Shown here piece after piece: positions 32,746 to 45,100 of a stretch of 64,000 bases of DNA (position 1 is the first letter of the stretch; each line of letters opens with the position of its first letter). The notes below the pieces were generated by a model. That model was not told where the DNA came from. It saw only the letters and a program-made list of their open reading frames with translations, and did not search any database. The translations under genes were made by a program, and so were the position numbers. The DNA is from Phoronis australis (Eukaryota > Phoronida > Phoronidae). The DNA lies in contig NMRA01000319.1 in NCBI GenBank assembly GCA_002633005.1, positions 443,925 to 507,924 on the forward strand, read 5' to 3'.

Positions 32746-34235
32746 TTAAACATGTTTGCAATTTTCAACACACATCTATGATTTACATATTCATGTAAAA
32801 ACTCAATTTTTTAACTTGTACTGTGCTTTAAGTGTAATTCATACTTGGTACCGAAAATGTGACGAGTTTTTAGTGAAACTGGTCGTGAAAATTATTAACA
32901 GAATCGTTCCTCAGAATGCTCAAACCACACTTCTGTTCACAAAACCGATGTTATTGTTTCGAAGGTTTATTTTTGCATAAATTGAGAAATTTGATGTGCT
33001 TTTAAAAGGTCGATTTCAGTCGGAAAGGTAAATATTTCAGACTTCGAAGATTTGATTTTGGCCTTCATAAAGTAGACGTATGGTTTCAAAAGTTCATCCT
33101 CAGTGTTGAGAGACTAAATTGATCAAGCGTTCATGTGAATTTCAATTCCCAATCACTCATTCTGATATATAAACAACAACCATTTTAAGAAGAAATGTTC
33201 CTGTTTATTAATGAGAAGAAAGTAAAATAAAATGCTCTGGTCACATGTACATATTCTTCAAATTTTATCACTACTTGCCAGCTTAAAATTCAGCAGTTTC
33301 AAAAATTTAAAAAAAATGAAGCATTATTACTCTACAAAATGAACTCGAATTTCATTACTGAGCTGTTGGAGAAAAGCTTCTAATAAAACATGGCTGCCAG
33401 AAATTTTATTTCTTCTCAAATGATGCTGGAAGAACAGTCTACAATTAAAATCATGCAGTGAAGTTTGATAAAGAAAAGTTGACCAACATGACAACACTAG
33501 AACAACAGCGCAAGTTTCACCAGGGATTACAAGACATTAAATGTGCAAAGTATAATTATACATATTAAAGTTGTCTTCAAAATGAACAAGTCTGGTATTC
33601 AACTCTACTAACTCTTGTTCCAGCCAAGAGTTTGATGAACACAAGGGCACCTAACTATTCCTAACTGGCTGATGAATCTGTAAATGTGTATGGTACAATC
33701 AAAAAGTTTAGGTAAAAACTTGGTGAAATGATCGCAATAAAGCGTCGACATGGTTTCAATCTACAGTGTAAACAGGACTGAAAATTAAGGGAAAATTTTT
33801 GAAATTTCAATTTAATGTGATAAAATTATAGAGCAAAAAGACACAGAAAATCATGTATAGTTATCTGATTCAGAGTCTAATATTAAACGTAAAGCTGGCT
33901 GGATCGGTGATTGAGTCATACTTCTAGTTGTGATCAAACTGACCGATATAGTGTTTACAACTTTCACTCAGCCTCCATCTTGTAAAGTGCCGTTAACATT
34001 CAAAATCTCTTAATGGTAATAAAAATAAAACATGAATAACACGCTTACGTGATATCAAAAACTCTCATCATATGAAACAGCAGGTGTGCCTCTCATAGAG
34101 ACGAGAATCTTGAAAACGAAAGAGCACGCAAGACTGCCGTTTGTCTATCTATTTGTTATCTATTTTGTATTATGCTTTCGTGAAATTTCCAATAAAAGTA
34201 GTTCAAAACGGTAAATACAAACAAAATCACCTTGA

Positions 34236-34515
34236 GGGTGTTAAGGTGCAAGTTGTCGCTCTACGCATGACAACGAACAACTAATGCAAATATGGGCCGC
34301 ATAAGAAGACTGACAACCACAGTTGATACTTTCGCGCTGCCACAGGTTTGCAGCCACACGGCGACTAGAAGGGGTGCAAGTTACCCTAGAACTCATTACC
34401 AAACCTCGATAAGGTGGAGTAAGTTGTCAGAGGAGTGAGTGGGGTAAAGAAACATCCACATAGCCTCCAAACCTAGCGACAACTCGTTCCAGGAGAAACT
34501 TGTTCTAGGTGCTAG
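34236..34515. repeat. Dispersed repeat family D, copy 2
   Basis: Has GTGCAAGTTGTCGCTCT, ATGACAACGAACAACTAATG and AAGAAGACTGAC without the CA tract, then the same right half with CAACTCGTTCCAGGAG and AACTTGTTCTAG. Lies between the two genes. Confidence 0.75.
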
Positions 34516-34755
34516 GACAGCACTTTGTATACACAATGTATAGACGTCAGCGAGGCAAAAATATGACAAAGCAAAATCCAGTTTTTCGTAAATATTTGAA
34601 GTGCCAGAGATTATTGCAAACTTAAAACTGATTGTTCCACAAAAGACCATGTCTACGTACTCACAAAATATATCCAGAAAAGCTGTTGGTAATTTTTCAT
34701 AATCTTCTCAACTAAACTCCAAGAGATAACCAGCTCGGAACGGGAAATAATAAAC

Positions 34756-35238
34756 TTGTGCCATATTGGCAATGTATCGCTTGGTCACTTTGGGGGAAAG
34801 AATTACCATTTTGATGTTACCTTTAGTAAAACTACAGATCTTTGGTCATCTTGGAAAGATGATTTTCAGCATCCATTGTTGTTGCTCTCGCATGTATTTA
34901 CTATCCATCTATCAATACAATGTGATGTGAGGGGCCCACTGAGAAAACCCACATCTTGGGTCTGCATTCAATGCCATAGAGCAAACATAAGGTCCATCTT
35001 GCTATTGAACATCAGGCATTCCGAGTTTCATCTGCATTCATCGCCAATGAGCAAATGCAATGTCTGTTTTACTATTGAGAACCCAATGTCATCACTGGAC
35101 GTGAATACAAAACCAAGATGCGAGCACTTTGCCAGGTGGTTAATGCCACTCTGTCTTGTTGCACAGATTACACGAGATGAAAATATTGATTTACGCAACG
35201 CAACATCTCTCCAAGATAACAAGGGTCTGTATTTTTAG
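34756..35238 (+). other. 160-codon open frame with an internal 60-bp duplication; probably not a gene
   Basis: Longest unassigned open frame apart from the gene exons. Residues show Cys/His pairs (VCIQCHR, KCNVCF) but no known domain. 34971-35030 and 35031-35090 are diverged tandem copies of a 60-bp unit (TCTGCATTCA, GAGCAAA, CTATTGA), which alone could keep a frame open. No splice or promoter evidence. Confidence 0.25.
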
Positions 35239-35518
35239 TAAGAGTAACATAAAGATGGTCATTCCCCTTTAAAAAACAAGAAGGTACAAGACAAATGCCA
35301 CCACAGTATAGGAAATGTAGAATCAAATAATTCTTAAAAAATTCATAGCCACATTTTACAGTTCATGACCTCATGAATTTTTTCAACATTGCATAGATTT
35401 TTCTAAATAGTTAAGAACAAAAAATAGGCTGCGTGAAAATAATGGCATGATCATTCTTGATAAAACTCCCCAGACAAACAACCTAACTTGTTAACTGTTC
35501 ACTTCATAAATGATCTCC

Positions 35519-35598
35519 AAGCCACCTGTTGGCCACATCATGTGACCAAATAAATGTGACCTAGTGATATGGCCAACAGGTGGCGTGCAGACCAGACT
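35519..35598. repeat. Family C foldback (core deleted)
   Basis: GCCACCTGTTGGCC (35521-35534) and GGCCAACAGGTGGC (35571-35584) are perfect 14-bp inverted repeats 36 bp apart, and GTGCAGACCAGACT follows. The tRNA-like core is absent. Just downstream of the DD3-3-like stop codon. Confidence 0.8.
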
Positions 35599-35908
35599 AT
35601 AACAAAACAACATTTGGTAATGTTTTCATAGTTTACAGCAAGGTAATCAGCCTGTGAGAAATGGAAAAATAAAAATTTTAATTATTTTTGAGCGAGAATA
35701 GTGAAGAATTATCACAGCTTGAAGTGTATCAAAAATATTTGCGCAGATTTGTGACATCAAAATATTGGAATGGCTGCTCTCGAATAATACCAAGTCTAAA
35801 TATTATCAAAATATGTTCTGTGCTAACTCAACAAGGTTCCATCATTAATTATCTATTCAACTAACAACTAAGTGTTATTAAGTGTCTCACAGGTACGTTT
35901 AGGGTCCT

Positions 35909-36101
35909 TCACCGCACCGTAATGGAAGCCTTTTGAGACCGGTTGGTAAAGTTGTTATTGCGTGTGCACATGTAATGGTAGGTGCCCTTGGTAAACTGCA
36001 ATACTACTCCCTCGTAGGATGCGGGTGCATTGTCGAGTAATTTATTCAATTTCCCTTTTGACTGGACACTTTGACCACCACAAGTTGCAGTTTTAATACA
36101 C
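35909..36101 (-). CDS. DD3-3-like last exon: C-terminal cupredoxin-like motif and stop
   Basis: Residues 597-660 and stop TGA at 35911-35909. The end, [20 protein letters not shown] followed by ASITVR, has the cupredoxin closing pattern G-x-Y-x-Y-x-C, but Asn or Thr stand where the second His and the Met ligand would be. Acceptor TTTCTAG. Confidence 0.92.
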
Positions 36102-39100
36102 CTAGAAATAAAGAAACAAAAACATTTTAAAGAGAATACACGAAAAGCTGACTGAAAACGCCAAACTGTTCTCAGTGAAAAATTAGCAAATTTTGGCATC
36201 TTCTTTTCTGATTAATTGCCACTTATAAATCTTTTGACTAAACATAATTGCCAAGGCACATACTCCATTAGCCAATTTCATGAAAAGTGACTAAAGAAAT
36301 ACTGAAGTCACCACTTTGGTCTTATGCTCTACATAACTGTGACTAAAAAAATACTGAAGTCACCACTTTGGTCTTATGCTCAACATAACTGTGACTAAAG
36401 AAATACTGAAGTCACCACTTTGGTCTTATGCTCTACATAACTGTGACTAAAGAAATACTGAAGTCATCACTTTGGTCTTATGCTCTACATAACTGTGACT
36501 AAAGAAATACTGAAGTCACCACTTTGGTCTTATGCTCAACATAACTGTGACTAAAGAAATACTGAAGTCANGGGGGGGGAAGGCAACTGAAATAAAAATT
36601 TATGGGTGGTTGCGTTTGACTTAAATTCAAAATGGCTGGTGGTCGTACTTCAAAAAAATTTAAATTTACAGGTCGTTGTTGTTTCATTGGGCCATAAATG
36701 TTTGATGGTGGGTAATTTTAGTAAATTTTATAAACAATCTGCACAGAATCAAAAACTGAAACAAAAATGCAACTTGCAAAGAGCTCCGACTTTTTCACTC
36801 CCTCCGATCTCCTCATCGGCATGCCCATAACACCATTTAACCACAGGTGCTAGAATTTCTTGATGGCTAATATAAATAACCATATATAAGAAACATGTTT
36901 TCTTAGTAATGAATGACGTTAGTGGTGATGGAGGAACAGATAAACTCAAGCGCCTGTGCAGTCAACCACAAGAACAAAAAAAAAATTACCGGTGGTTGCA
37001 TTTCAAACTTATAAAAAATTACGGGTGGTAGGCTGAAGAAATAAATGAAAAATATGGGTGGTGGGTGCGAAAAAAGGTGCCTTCCCCCCCCTCCCATACA
37101 GATTTTACTGGAACAGCCCTCAGTGAAAAATTAGCAAATTTTGGCATCTTCTTTTCTGATTAATTGCCACTTATAAATCTTTTGACTAAACATAATTGCC
37201 AAGGCACATACTCCATTAGCCAATTTCATGAAAAGTGACTAAAGAAATACTGAAGTCATCACTTTGGTCTTATGCTCTACATAACTGTGACTAAAGAAAT
37301 ACTGAAGTCACCACTTTGGTCTTATGCTCAACATAACTGTGACAAAAGAAATACTGAAGTAACCACTTTGGTCTTATGCTCAACATAACTGTTTCTGAAA
37401 ACAATTAAAACTCACTTGCAGAAAAATTGCAAAGACTAATATGCTAACATTGCAGTGTATTGATATAAACAGTAGATGGCGCTATACTCAACATTATAAA
37501 CATACCCATGACTGCCAGTTACTGAGAAAGTTTCAAGAACTTATTTTAAGGCTCATGATGACCTCATAGTTTCTTTGCTAAACTTTTTATCAGAAATTGT
37601 GAAGAGGGAGCACAGAAGTCTGCCTTAATTCTTCTGTCACTTTTTATGAAACAGGAAAAAGAATTTTAATTTATTACGTTTTGAATGTTTAGAAAATAAT
37701 GCGGAATCAGTAAGTATGGCATAACTATTCTTAAACTGGCATGAAAATGTAGATCGCATCACCTATTGGCCACATCACATGACCTATTGAATACACGTCT
37801 GAAAAGACTTCTGCCCAACCGCCGGGACTCGAACTCGGGGCCTTCTGCACAGTTAGCGATGTATTCTTCCACTACACAAAAATGAAAACAATGCACATAT
37901 TCGTCCATGCTAATGTCCCTCTGTCAGGTGAGGTATATCAGTTCAGCCGAACTTACGGATAATTTCGAATATTTCCCCCAGAATAAATAGAGGTCACATA
38001 ACACCAAAAAAAACTTTTGAAGGGCGGCGACGAAACTTCATTGTGAAAAATCTAACTGCATTTAGTACAGAATTTAAGTACACAGATTGGCAACTACTGT
38101 CAGGAGGTAAGATACTCCAGCTCATTTTGGATCAAGATGCGATGGGGTCAAACAGCTTGAGGGAAAATTTACAAATAGCTGCAGCTGACACAGCACGTAA
38201 ATATTAAATTAGTAGAAATAAAAAAGTTATACACATTACCTGTAATACCCAGAAGATGCCATGTTTACTGCAAGGTTTTTGTTCGAGTAATCCTTTCCGT
38301 GGTAAATCCAAACGATTTTGGCATTATCCCACATGGAAGTGTTTTCATAGGGGGATGGGTAGTTCTGGTTGGCACTGTTGATCTGTACCATGTTGTTACG
38401 ATCAGTGCCTGCAAAGCAAATATTTTATCATGAGCACAGCTAGAGGGGAAACATTGACAAATTTTGGGACAGGGTGTATTCAAAAACGGCATATTTAAAA
38501 ATAATAGAGTTTGGTTTATTACAACGCAAAAGTCCACGTTAGATAACAATAATCCACTTTAAGAACGCAGCAACCTCTGGGCGTTTTCAGTGTTTTCTTA
38601 TTATGCCCATTCCTTATTATTACAAATTCATAGTCCTGAACCTGTGGTACCAACCTCAAAACCTGCTAGGGCACCATACACCACAAGCCATCAACTTAAA
38701 AATTTCACCAAACCCATGAAAATCAGATTCTGTTTTCATGTCTCAGTCACGGTTCACATTTCTCTAACAGATTTTTTGTAATCCTGACAGTGTAGGCATA
38801 GCTACAAGGATCCTCAGCTCCCCCAAAAGAGGTGTCGCCATCTTGTTGGGGTTCCAATATCCAGGTAATTGTCCCAATCCCCCATCACTGAGAGTCCTCA
38901 CTTTGCCAATAACACCATTTGCCCACCCAGGGACGTAGTAATCCCACAGAAACCCATGTAGTCCATGATAACCATCCAACTACCCCCCAGTGAGCCCTCG
39001 TGCCCATGATGATCCTACTACCCCATGAGGATCCTACTACCCCATGAGGATCCTACTACCCCATGAGGATCCTACTACCCCATGAGAATCGTACTACCCT

Positions 39101-42100
39101 TGAGGATCCTACTACCCCATGAGAATCGTACTACCCTTGAGGATCCTACTACCCCATGAGGATCCTACAACCCCATGAGGATCCTACTACACCACAGGGC
39201 CTGTAATGACCGATGACGGAAAACGCGGAAACTTTTACGGCCCGAAGCACGCTCCCCAGCCTTGAGACCTTTTGTTCCACAAAAATTGGGAGGACTAAAA
39301 AAAAAAACGTACCGTCTCCAGAAGCGTGCGTCTGCGTCTTTTTAGCTCGTCCGTCCTCTCCAAACAACACGCATTTTTGGCTGCAGAGTGTTAGTATTTG
39401 TCACCGCGGTTTACAATCACACGAGTCACCATTGAAAAATCCACCACGCTATCCCAGATGCCCTGGCAATGTTGACAATTTATAAAGAGCAACTTCCGCT
39501 TTACGAGGTGAAAGTCGTCGGCAACGCCGCGGTAAGAAAGGACTTTGCCGCGGAACTTTTATATCAAATCCCATTTTTTTATGCGGAAATATAATAAAAT
39601 ACGCGGACAGAACATTTGAAAAAAGCGGAAATCCGCGTTTCCGCAGAAAATTCCAAGCCTTGACACCATGAGGGTCCTACTACCCCCAAAAAGCTTGTGC
39701 TAACCGTATACAGATCCTATCATCTTCATACTGAATATGTTATTCCCATAATCACCCAATTCCATTGATGAAGGCTTTACTATCTCCATAAAGGCCTTAT
39801 CAGTCCCCAAAGAGTCCCTACTGTCTACTTCAGGGTCCTATCCCATCAATTAGGGTCCTGTTGCCTGCCGTAAAGTTCCTTACCTGCCTTCCCCTGCCCG
39901 GCACTTCCAGCCTGGCCATCCCCTGCTGGGTTGCCATTGTTATGAGTGTTAGACCCTATAAGAAAATCAGAGTGTAACGGTGGTCTAGTGGCAAACAATG
40001 CATAGCTGTTAAGGTGGCACAAATGTACCCTTGTTCACAGAAAAACTATTAGAGCAAAACTGCAAATATTTTACAGTAATACGGTTATAGATCTTTTGCA
40101 ATTGTGTGAAAAAGTAAAGCGGAAAGCAACTGGGCTTCTACCAAAATTATGCAAAACAACACCTTTACTATAATCTTCTATTATAAGCCAGCCCCTGTTT
40201 CTACATCACAGTTTTGAAAAAATCTAAAAAGTGTAACTTTTTGTTGAACGCATAGTCAAGATTTATCTGGCCATAATCATCACACACAGTCCAGTGCTAG
40301 AGTCTGATGATCAGCCAACCTCATACAAAAGAGTGTCTACAGGCCATCAAGTCCATAAGAAACTTGGCATATTTTATGGCATCTTGTATTTCTGCAATAG
40401 ATTTCGACAAGCCCTGCTGTCCTCTGGAGAAATGTTTATCAGAAAATTTTATCTAACGTCGCGTTGTACGGAGGTGAGCCCTTGCCGCATCATCTATGGC
40501 TTCACGGCACTAAAATACTGCATAAAATAAATTGACATATTGTGGAATAAAAACTGTTGATATTTATTAACTGTTTCTTTAATTGAATTCTTCATAATTT
40601 TATCAGGCGAAATACGATGGAAATCAGCCAAAATAAGTTTGCCAGGTTTTGGATCTATGAAACCCATTGATGCATGCTTTTTTAGTTAGTCAGAAACTCC
40701 TTGAACCACGGTAGATAAGTGACCTGAAAGACATGATGTCAGACAGCAGAACGCAGTAACAATGGACTGCTAAGACTGTCACATGGATGTAGCCTACATT
40801 TAGACACTGCTGTCTTAAGTTGAAAAACAAACGAGAGCTTTAATTTGTAATGCGTTATTGCCTCCATTATGGGACAAAATTCCTTCGCCACCTTGCGAAA
40901 ACTTCCTGTTAATTCCCCTTCGTTCTGGGTCACGAAGGAAACCATTCCGACATCATGACAGGGAATTCTGGGACATTTTGCTTGAATAGTTTTGACATGT
41001 AGCGCAGTTGGTTAATTAGGTCAAGGTGAACATAGCATATCCAAATTTACATTCATTTCGTTATGTTTGAGGAACAGTAATGAAAAGTATAGTCTTACAC
41101 TGAATGCGGGTTACCCTCCTTTTAAAAGGATAATAAATCTTATATTGCGATTTCAATCAATCCTCGTTCTGTCACCTGCTAATGCACAAACTGCGCCTCA
41201 TGGCAATAGTAAAAGCGGGTTCAACTAGAACCATACAATCAATATGTTTTCATGATTCTTGGTAGGTTGTCCTTACCTACAATCGTAGTGTAACTCGCCT
41301 GAAGCGCAGGTCACACTTGCCTGTTTGGCAACCTTTGTACAGAGTTTTCTAAATTCACTCCAAACTTGAAGAGGATTACATGGCATTTTGTTTTGGAGAG
41401 CTGAGTGGGAAAGTTGTCGTTGATATCTGTTAATAGACCAAACCCTGGTTTGGTATCCTTTTAAATAACAAAATACACAAAATGAACAAAATGGCCTCAG
41501 TGTTCAGACGGTCCAAGGCTTGTAAACTCACCTGTCCACTGGAAGTGGACCAGTTCCCCTTCCTTGATATTTAGGTGGGTGGGGAAGAAGTCGTACTCCA
41601 CCGCGGGGTACACCTGCACTATGTTGCCTCTCTTACCGCGCACATTCACGTTGTGGATTGTCTTGTCAGAGAACCCAGCCTCACGTTTCTTCAGTTTGAA
41701 CATGTGAGAGCGATCTTGAAAAACGCGGCCGAACTGTGCAGTGTTGATGGCGAGACGCAGTGGCGAGCGACCAGCGCCGATTTCCACGTAGGGGTTCTGC
41801 TGGACTGGTGACATCTTCATTTTGACCCTGGGGATGTCAAAAGTCATACAGTGATGGTGGTCGAACGGCAATTCTGTTCAGCAGGAAACCATTTAACAGA
41901 AGTCTTTGGATCAAGATGAAAGTAAACACAATTCAAATAAACCTACCTTTATTACCTAGGACCAAACTTCTGAATTTCTAAGTATTTACAGTAATACATT
42001 TTTGAAAACCTTGCTGACCAAGGACTTTTTATGTGCTCAAAAATAATGGCTAGGTGTTCGTAATCTGATTACTGCCTTTTCTTACAAAATCTTTATTACA

Positions 42101-45100
42101 AACAGATTGCTGTAATTTTCACAATTCTGATGTTTTCAAATAAAACTTGCTAATTCCACTTTCTCTATTCTATAACGTGCAAATGAGCATCTAGGTTTTC
42201 CTTCAGGACCCTTAATTCTTATTACTCCGCAGTCAAAATGAAGACGTCAACATCTCCTTCAAAAAAAAACAGAAGTGAAGCCGAGATCTCAGCTTTACAG
42301 GCCTTAAAAAATTCCAGTCATGCTCTTTACGACTAATAACATGAATACACAGATACACGGAAGATTTTGTGCAAAAAATTGTGTTAGTGAAAATGACAGT
42401 CACATTTTATAGAAAAAATCATACGACCATAAACACCTGCACATTGCTTTAACGCATGCAATGAGCTTCTTTGGTCATCAAAGACTTAAAAAGTTTCAAA
42501 ATTTATTGAAGAATTCGAAGCTTTTCCATTACCTTAATTTTTTTATTCGTCTCCAAAAAGCCAGAAAAAGCAACATGATCCATCATCTTAATAACCGTGA
42601 TCCCCCTGATTAGACATCTCGGACATTACAACATGCATTTGAAAGACTGACCCAGTATCCATACATGAAACTTTTGTTCCTGGCTTAAATTTGTTCGAGT
42701 TGTCCCCTCAAAATATCTTATTCCTAATCTAAGCAAAAGTTTGACTATCATTACAAAAACGCAAAGTTCAAGAATAACTAGTGTACACACAATTCAATAC
42801 ATTCTTCATAATATCAATAAAAACAGAGAAATCTAGAAATGTAATTAAACGGTACATTATTCAAAGAACTCAGATGTATTGTGATATACTGTAATAACAG
42901 TGATGTGGTATAAACTGTGACATTTTGGGCTTGGATGGGGTAACTAGTCAGCGTAGAGACTTAGAGTTTTGCGTAAATCATCGCTGTAGTTCACACACAA
43001 TAGGCCTTTAAAAATTGACATGTAGTCAGTGAAAGTAGTTCTTTGTGAACCCTGTTGTAAGTAAACAACAGTGCCAGTTGACCTGTGCTCGTAAACACAA
43101 AAGGTTATGGTCCTGGCTGAGAAGATAATTGCTTTATCACCCCCTATTGGTTTTGAATATTCCAGCCCGCAATAAATATGGCAGACTAATAACTTACACA
43201 TCCTCATTGTATGAAGCATCAGTGAAATAGGGATCATAGTCATCGGTGGAAATGTTGTATCTGAAATGTTAAGACAAACGTATTTAATGTTCCTTAGTTA
43301 AACAGAACAAGGCCACACTACCACAGCTATAAAATTTCAGGGGTCAATTACGTTTTCTTCCCAACAATGGAGGAGCATTAGAAACCCAGACTCCTTGCAT
43401 GAGAACTGGTATGCGGTCAAGCACAAGGCACCAGCTGGGGAACTTAAACACTAACTGTTGTTTCATTTACTATCATAATCCTTCAACATTTCACCAGACT
43501 ACTTTATTTGGGACCAATGATAAGTGTCTAAAAGTGAAATATCAAATGGACTGACTTACTCTAGGACCATAAAGTAGAGGCTTGGGATGTTGACTAAATT
43601 ATGTATCTAAAAAACGGGAGGTGGTCGGTAAGCCGAGCATAGGCGGTAACCCGGACGAGTATGGTATTAAAAACAGCTTAAATAACATCTCTTACCACTA
43701 CTAACTTGATAAACAACATGGAGGACACAACTAAAAGACAAACCAAAAGGTGGCGCCACCTACTTAGCATACTATAAAATGGCATAAGATCAAACACAGA
43801 AGGGAAAATAGCACTTGAACTTTGATACAATGCCTGTTGTTTTACCTCATTCTGAACGCACAACGCTTCGTTTTCTCCGAGGGGAAGTACGGTAAAATCC
43901 ATGTGTAGTTATTGGCTGCACCGAATCGACCGTTACCAAGGTGATTAGATCTGTCAAAAATCATTTAGTACCAAATTATAAAGTGTTCTCTACTCTACAG
44001 GAGATCTAAAATTATAGTGAACACGCAAGAAATGCCTGGTTCGTAATAGACATTGGCAATAAACTGTCAATTAGTCATCTTTGTATTTCTTACACAAATT
44101 TACAGGCCAGCAAAATTCAATAACTCGAGCAAAACCTACAACAGGCAGAAAATGGTGATGTCACCTCTTGGCATTTGAAAGTATTTGGAATTGAAGTGAA
44201 ATTTAAACTTGCCACACCTGGACCAAGGAGCTTCCGTGCAATCAGGAGGGTCTAGAGCCACCAAACACTCGGCTTTTGTTGGATCGGCAGCGTCATATGG
44301 CACCGCCCAGATGCGGCGAACACCTCCTTTTCTGGAGTTTTTACAAGCTGCTTCACTCGTCAACTCTGCAACAAAGCAACAGGATAAAAATGCGCAATAT
44401 GCGCAATTCTTTCCCCACGAGGAACGTTGTAGTGACACAAGACGTCGTGATCTAGAGGGATCTAAAGGGAACAGGAGCCAGGCGAGTAATTAAGTACAAA
44501 CCATGTGGCGGTGTTAAAAACATCAACTGTCTTTACAGAGTTGCATTTGGTATTCCAAAGCGACGTCACTGGATTCTTTTCTATTGTCTGAGCTTATAGC
44601 AGATGACGATAAGTACTAAATTTGGATGCTTTATGCTTATTTAGTCAGTTTTGGATTGATAGAAAGTATATTTAAGCACAAAAAAGGAATTAAACTTCAT
44701 TTAATTATTGTTATAGAGTTGAGTGAATAACTGCTCCAGCAAAAATTCCGTAGTTTGGAAAAAATGTAAAGTTAATTATTTTGGTCAAGGTGGGAGCTTG
44801 TACCAAATTTTAGAAACAGGAAGTGTCTGTCCCAAATTCAACGAGGAACAATATTGTTCCTCCTGATGTTGTGTACTAAGAGAACGCATGAAAATGTTGC
44901 AGCAGTGGGTATTTCCGACAGTTGTAAGAACCGACAAGTCGAGCTTCTGTTGATACAAAATGCATTGTCTGATATTTGAGAAATAGTATGAACACTAAAA
45001 TCTCCCATCTCTCAATCTTCAGAATGGGTGTGTCAAATTTTAGAGACCGTTCTAAACAAGAAAAATTTTACGGCACTCACCTGGTGCCTTCTCCAGGTAG

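Larger units (their letters stand above)
28415..35908. other. Space between the two convergent stop codons: likely long 3' UTRs plus repeats
   Basis: No coding exon was recognised in these 7.5 kb. The left part is probably the srGAP 3' UTR. Plus-strand AATAAA signals lie at 31713, 32402 and 34191. The minus-strand gene has TTTATT (AATAAA on its strand) at 33405 and 33204. Repeats at 31251, 32596, 34236 and 35519 are listed separately. Where either transcript ends cannot be told from sequence. Confidence 0.5.

Noticed and set aside
37812-37876. Possible tRNA gene on the minus strand
   Set aside because: T-arm and D-arm are recognisable, but there is no proper acceptor stem pairing or anticodon arm, and the sequence lies inside a dispersed repeat.
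39970-40030. tRNA A-box-like string GGTGGTCTAGTGGC
   Set aside because: No B box or cloverleaf follows.
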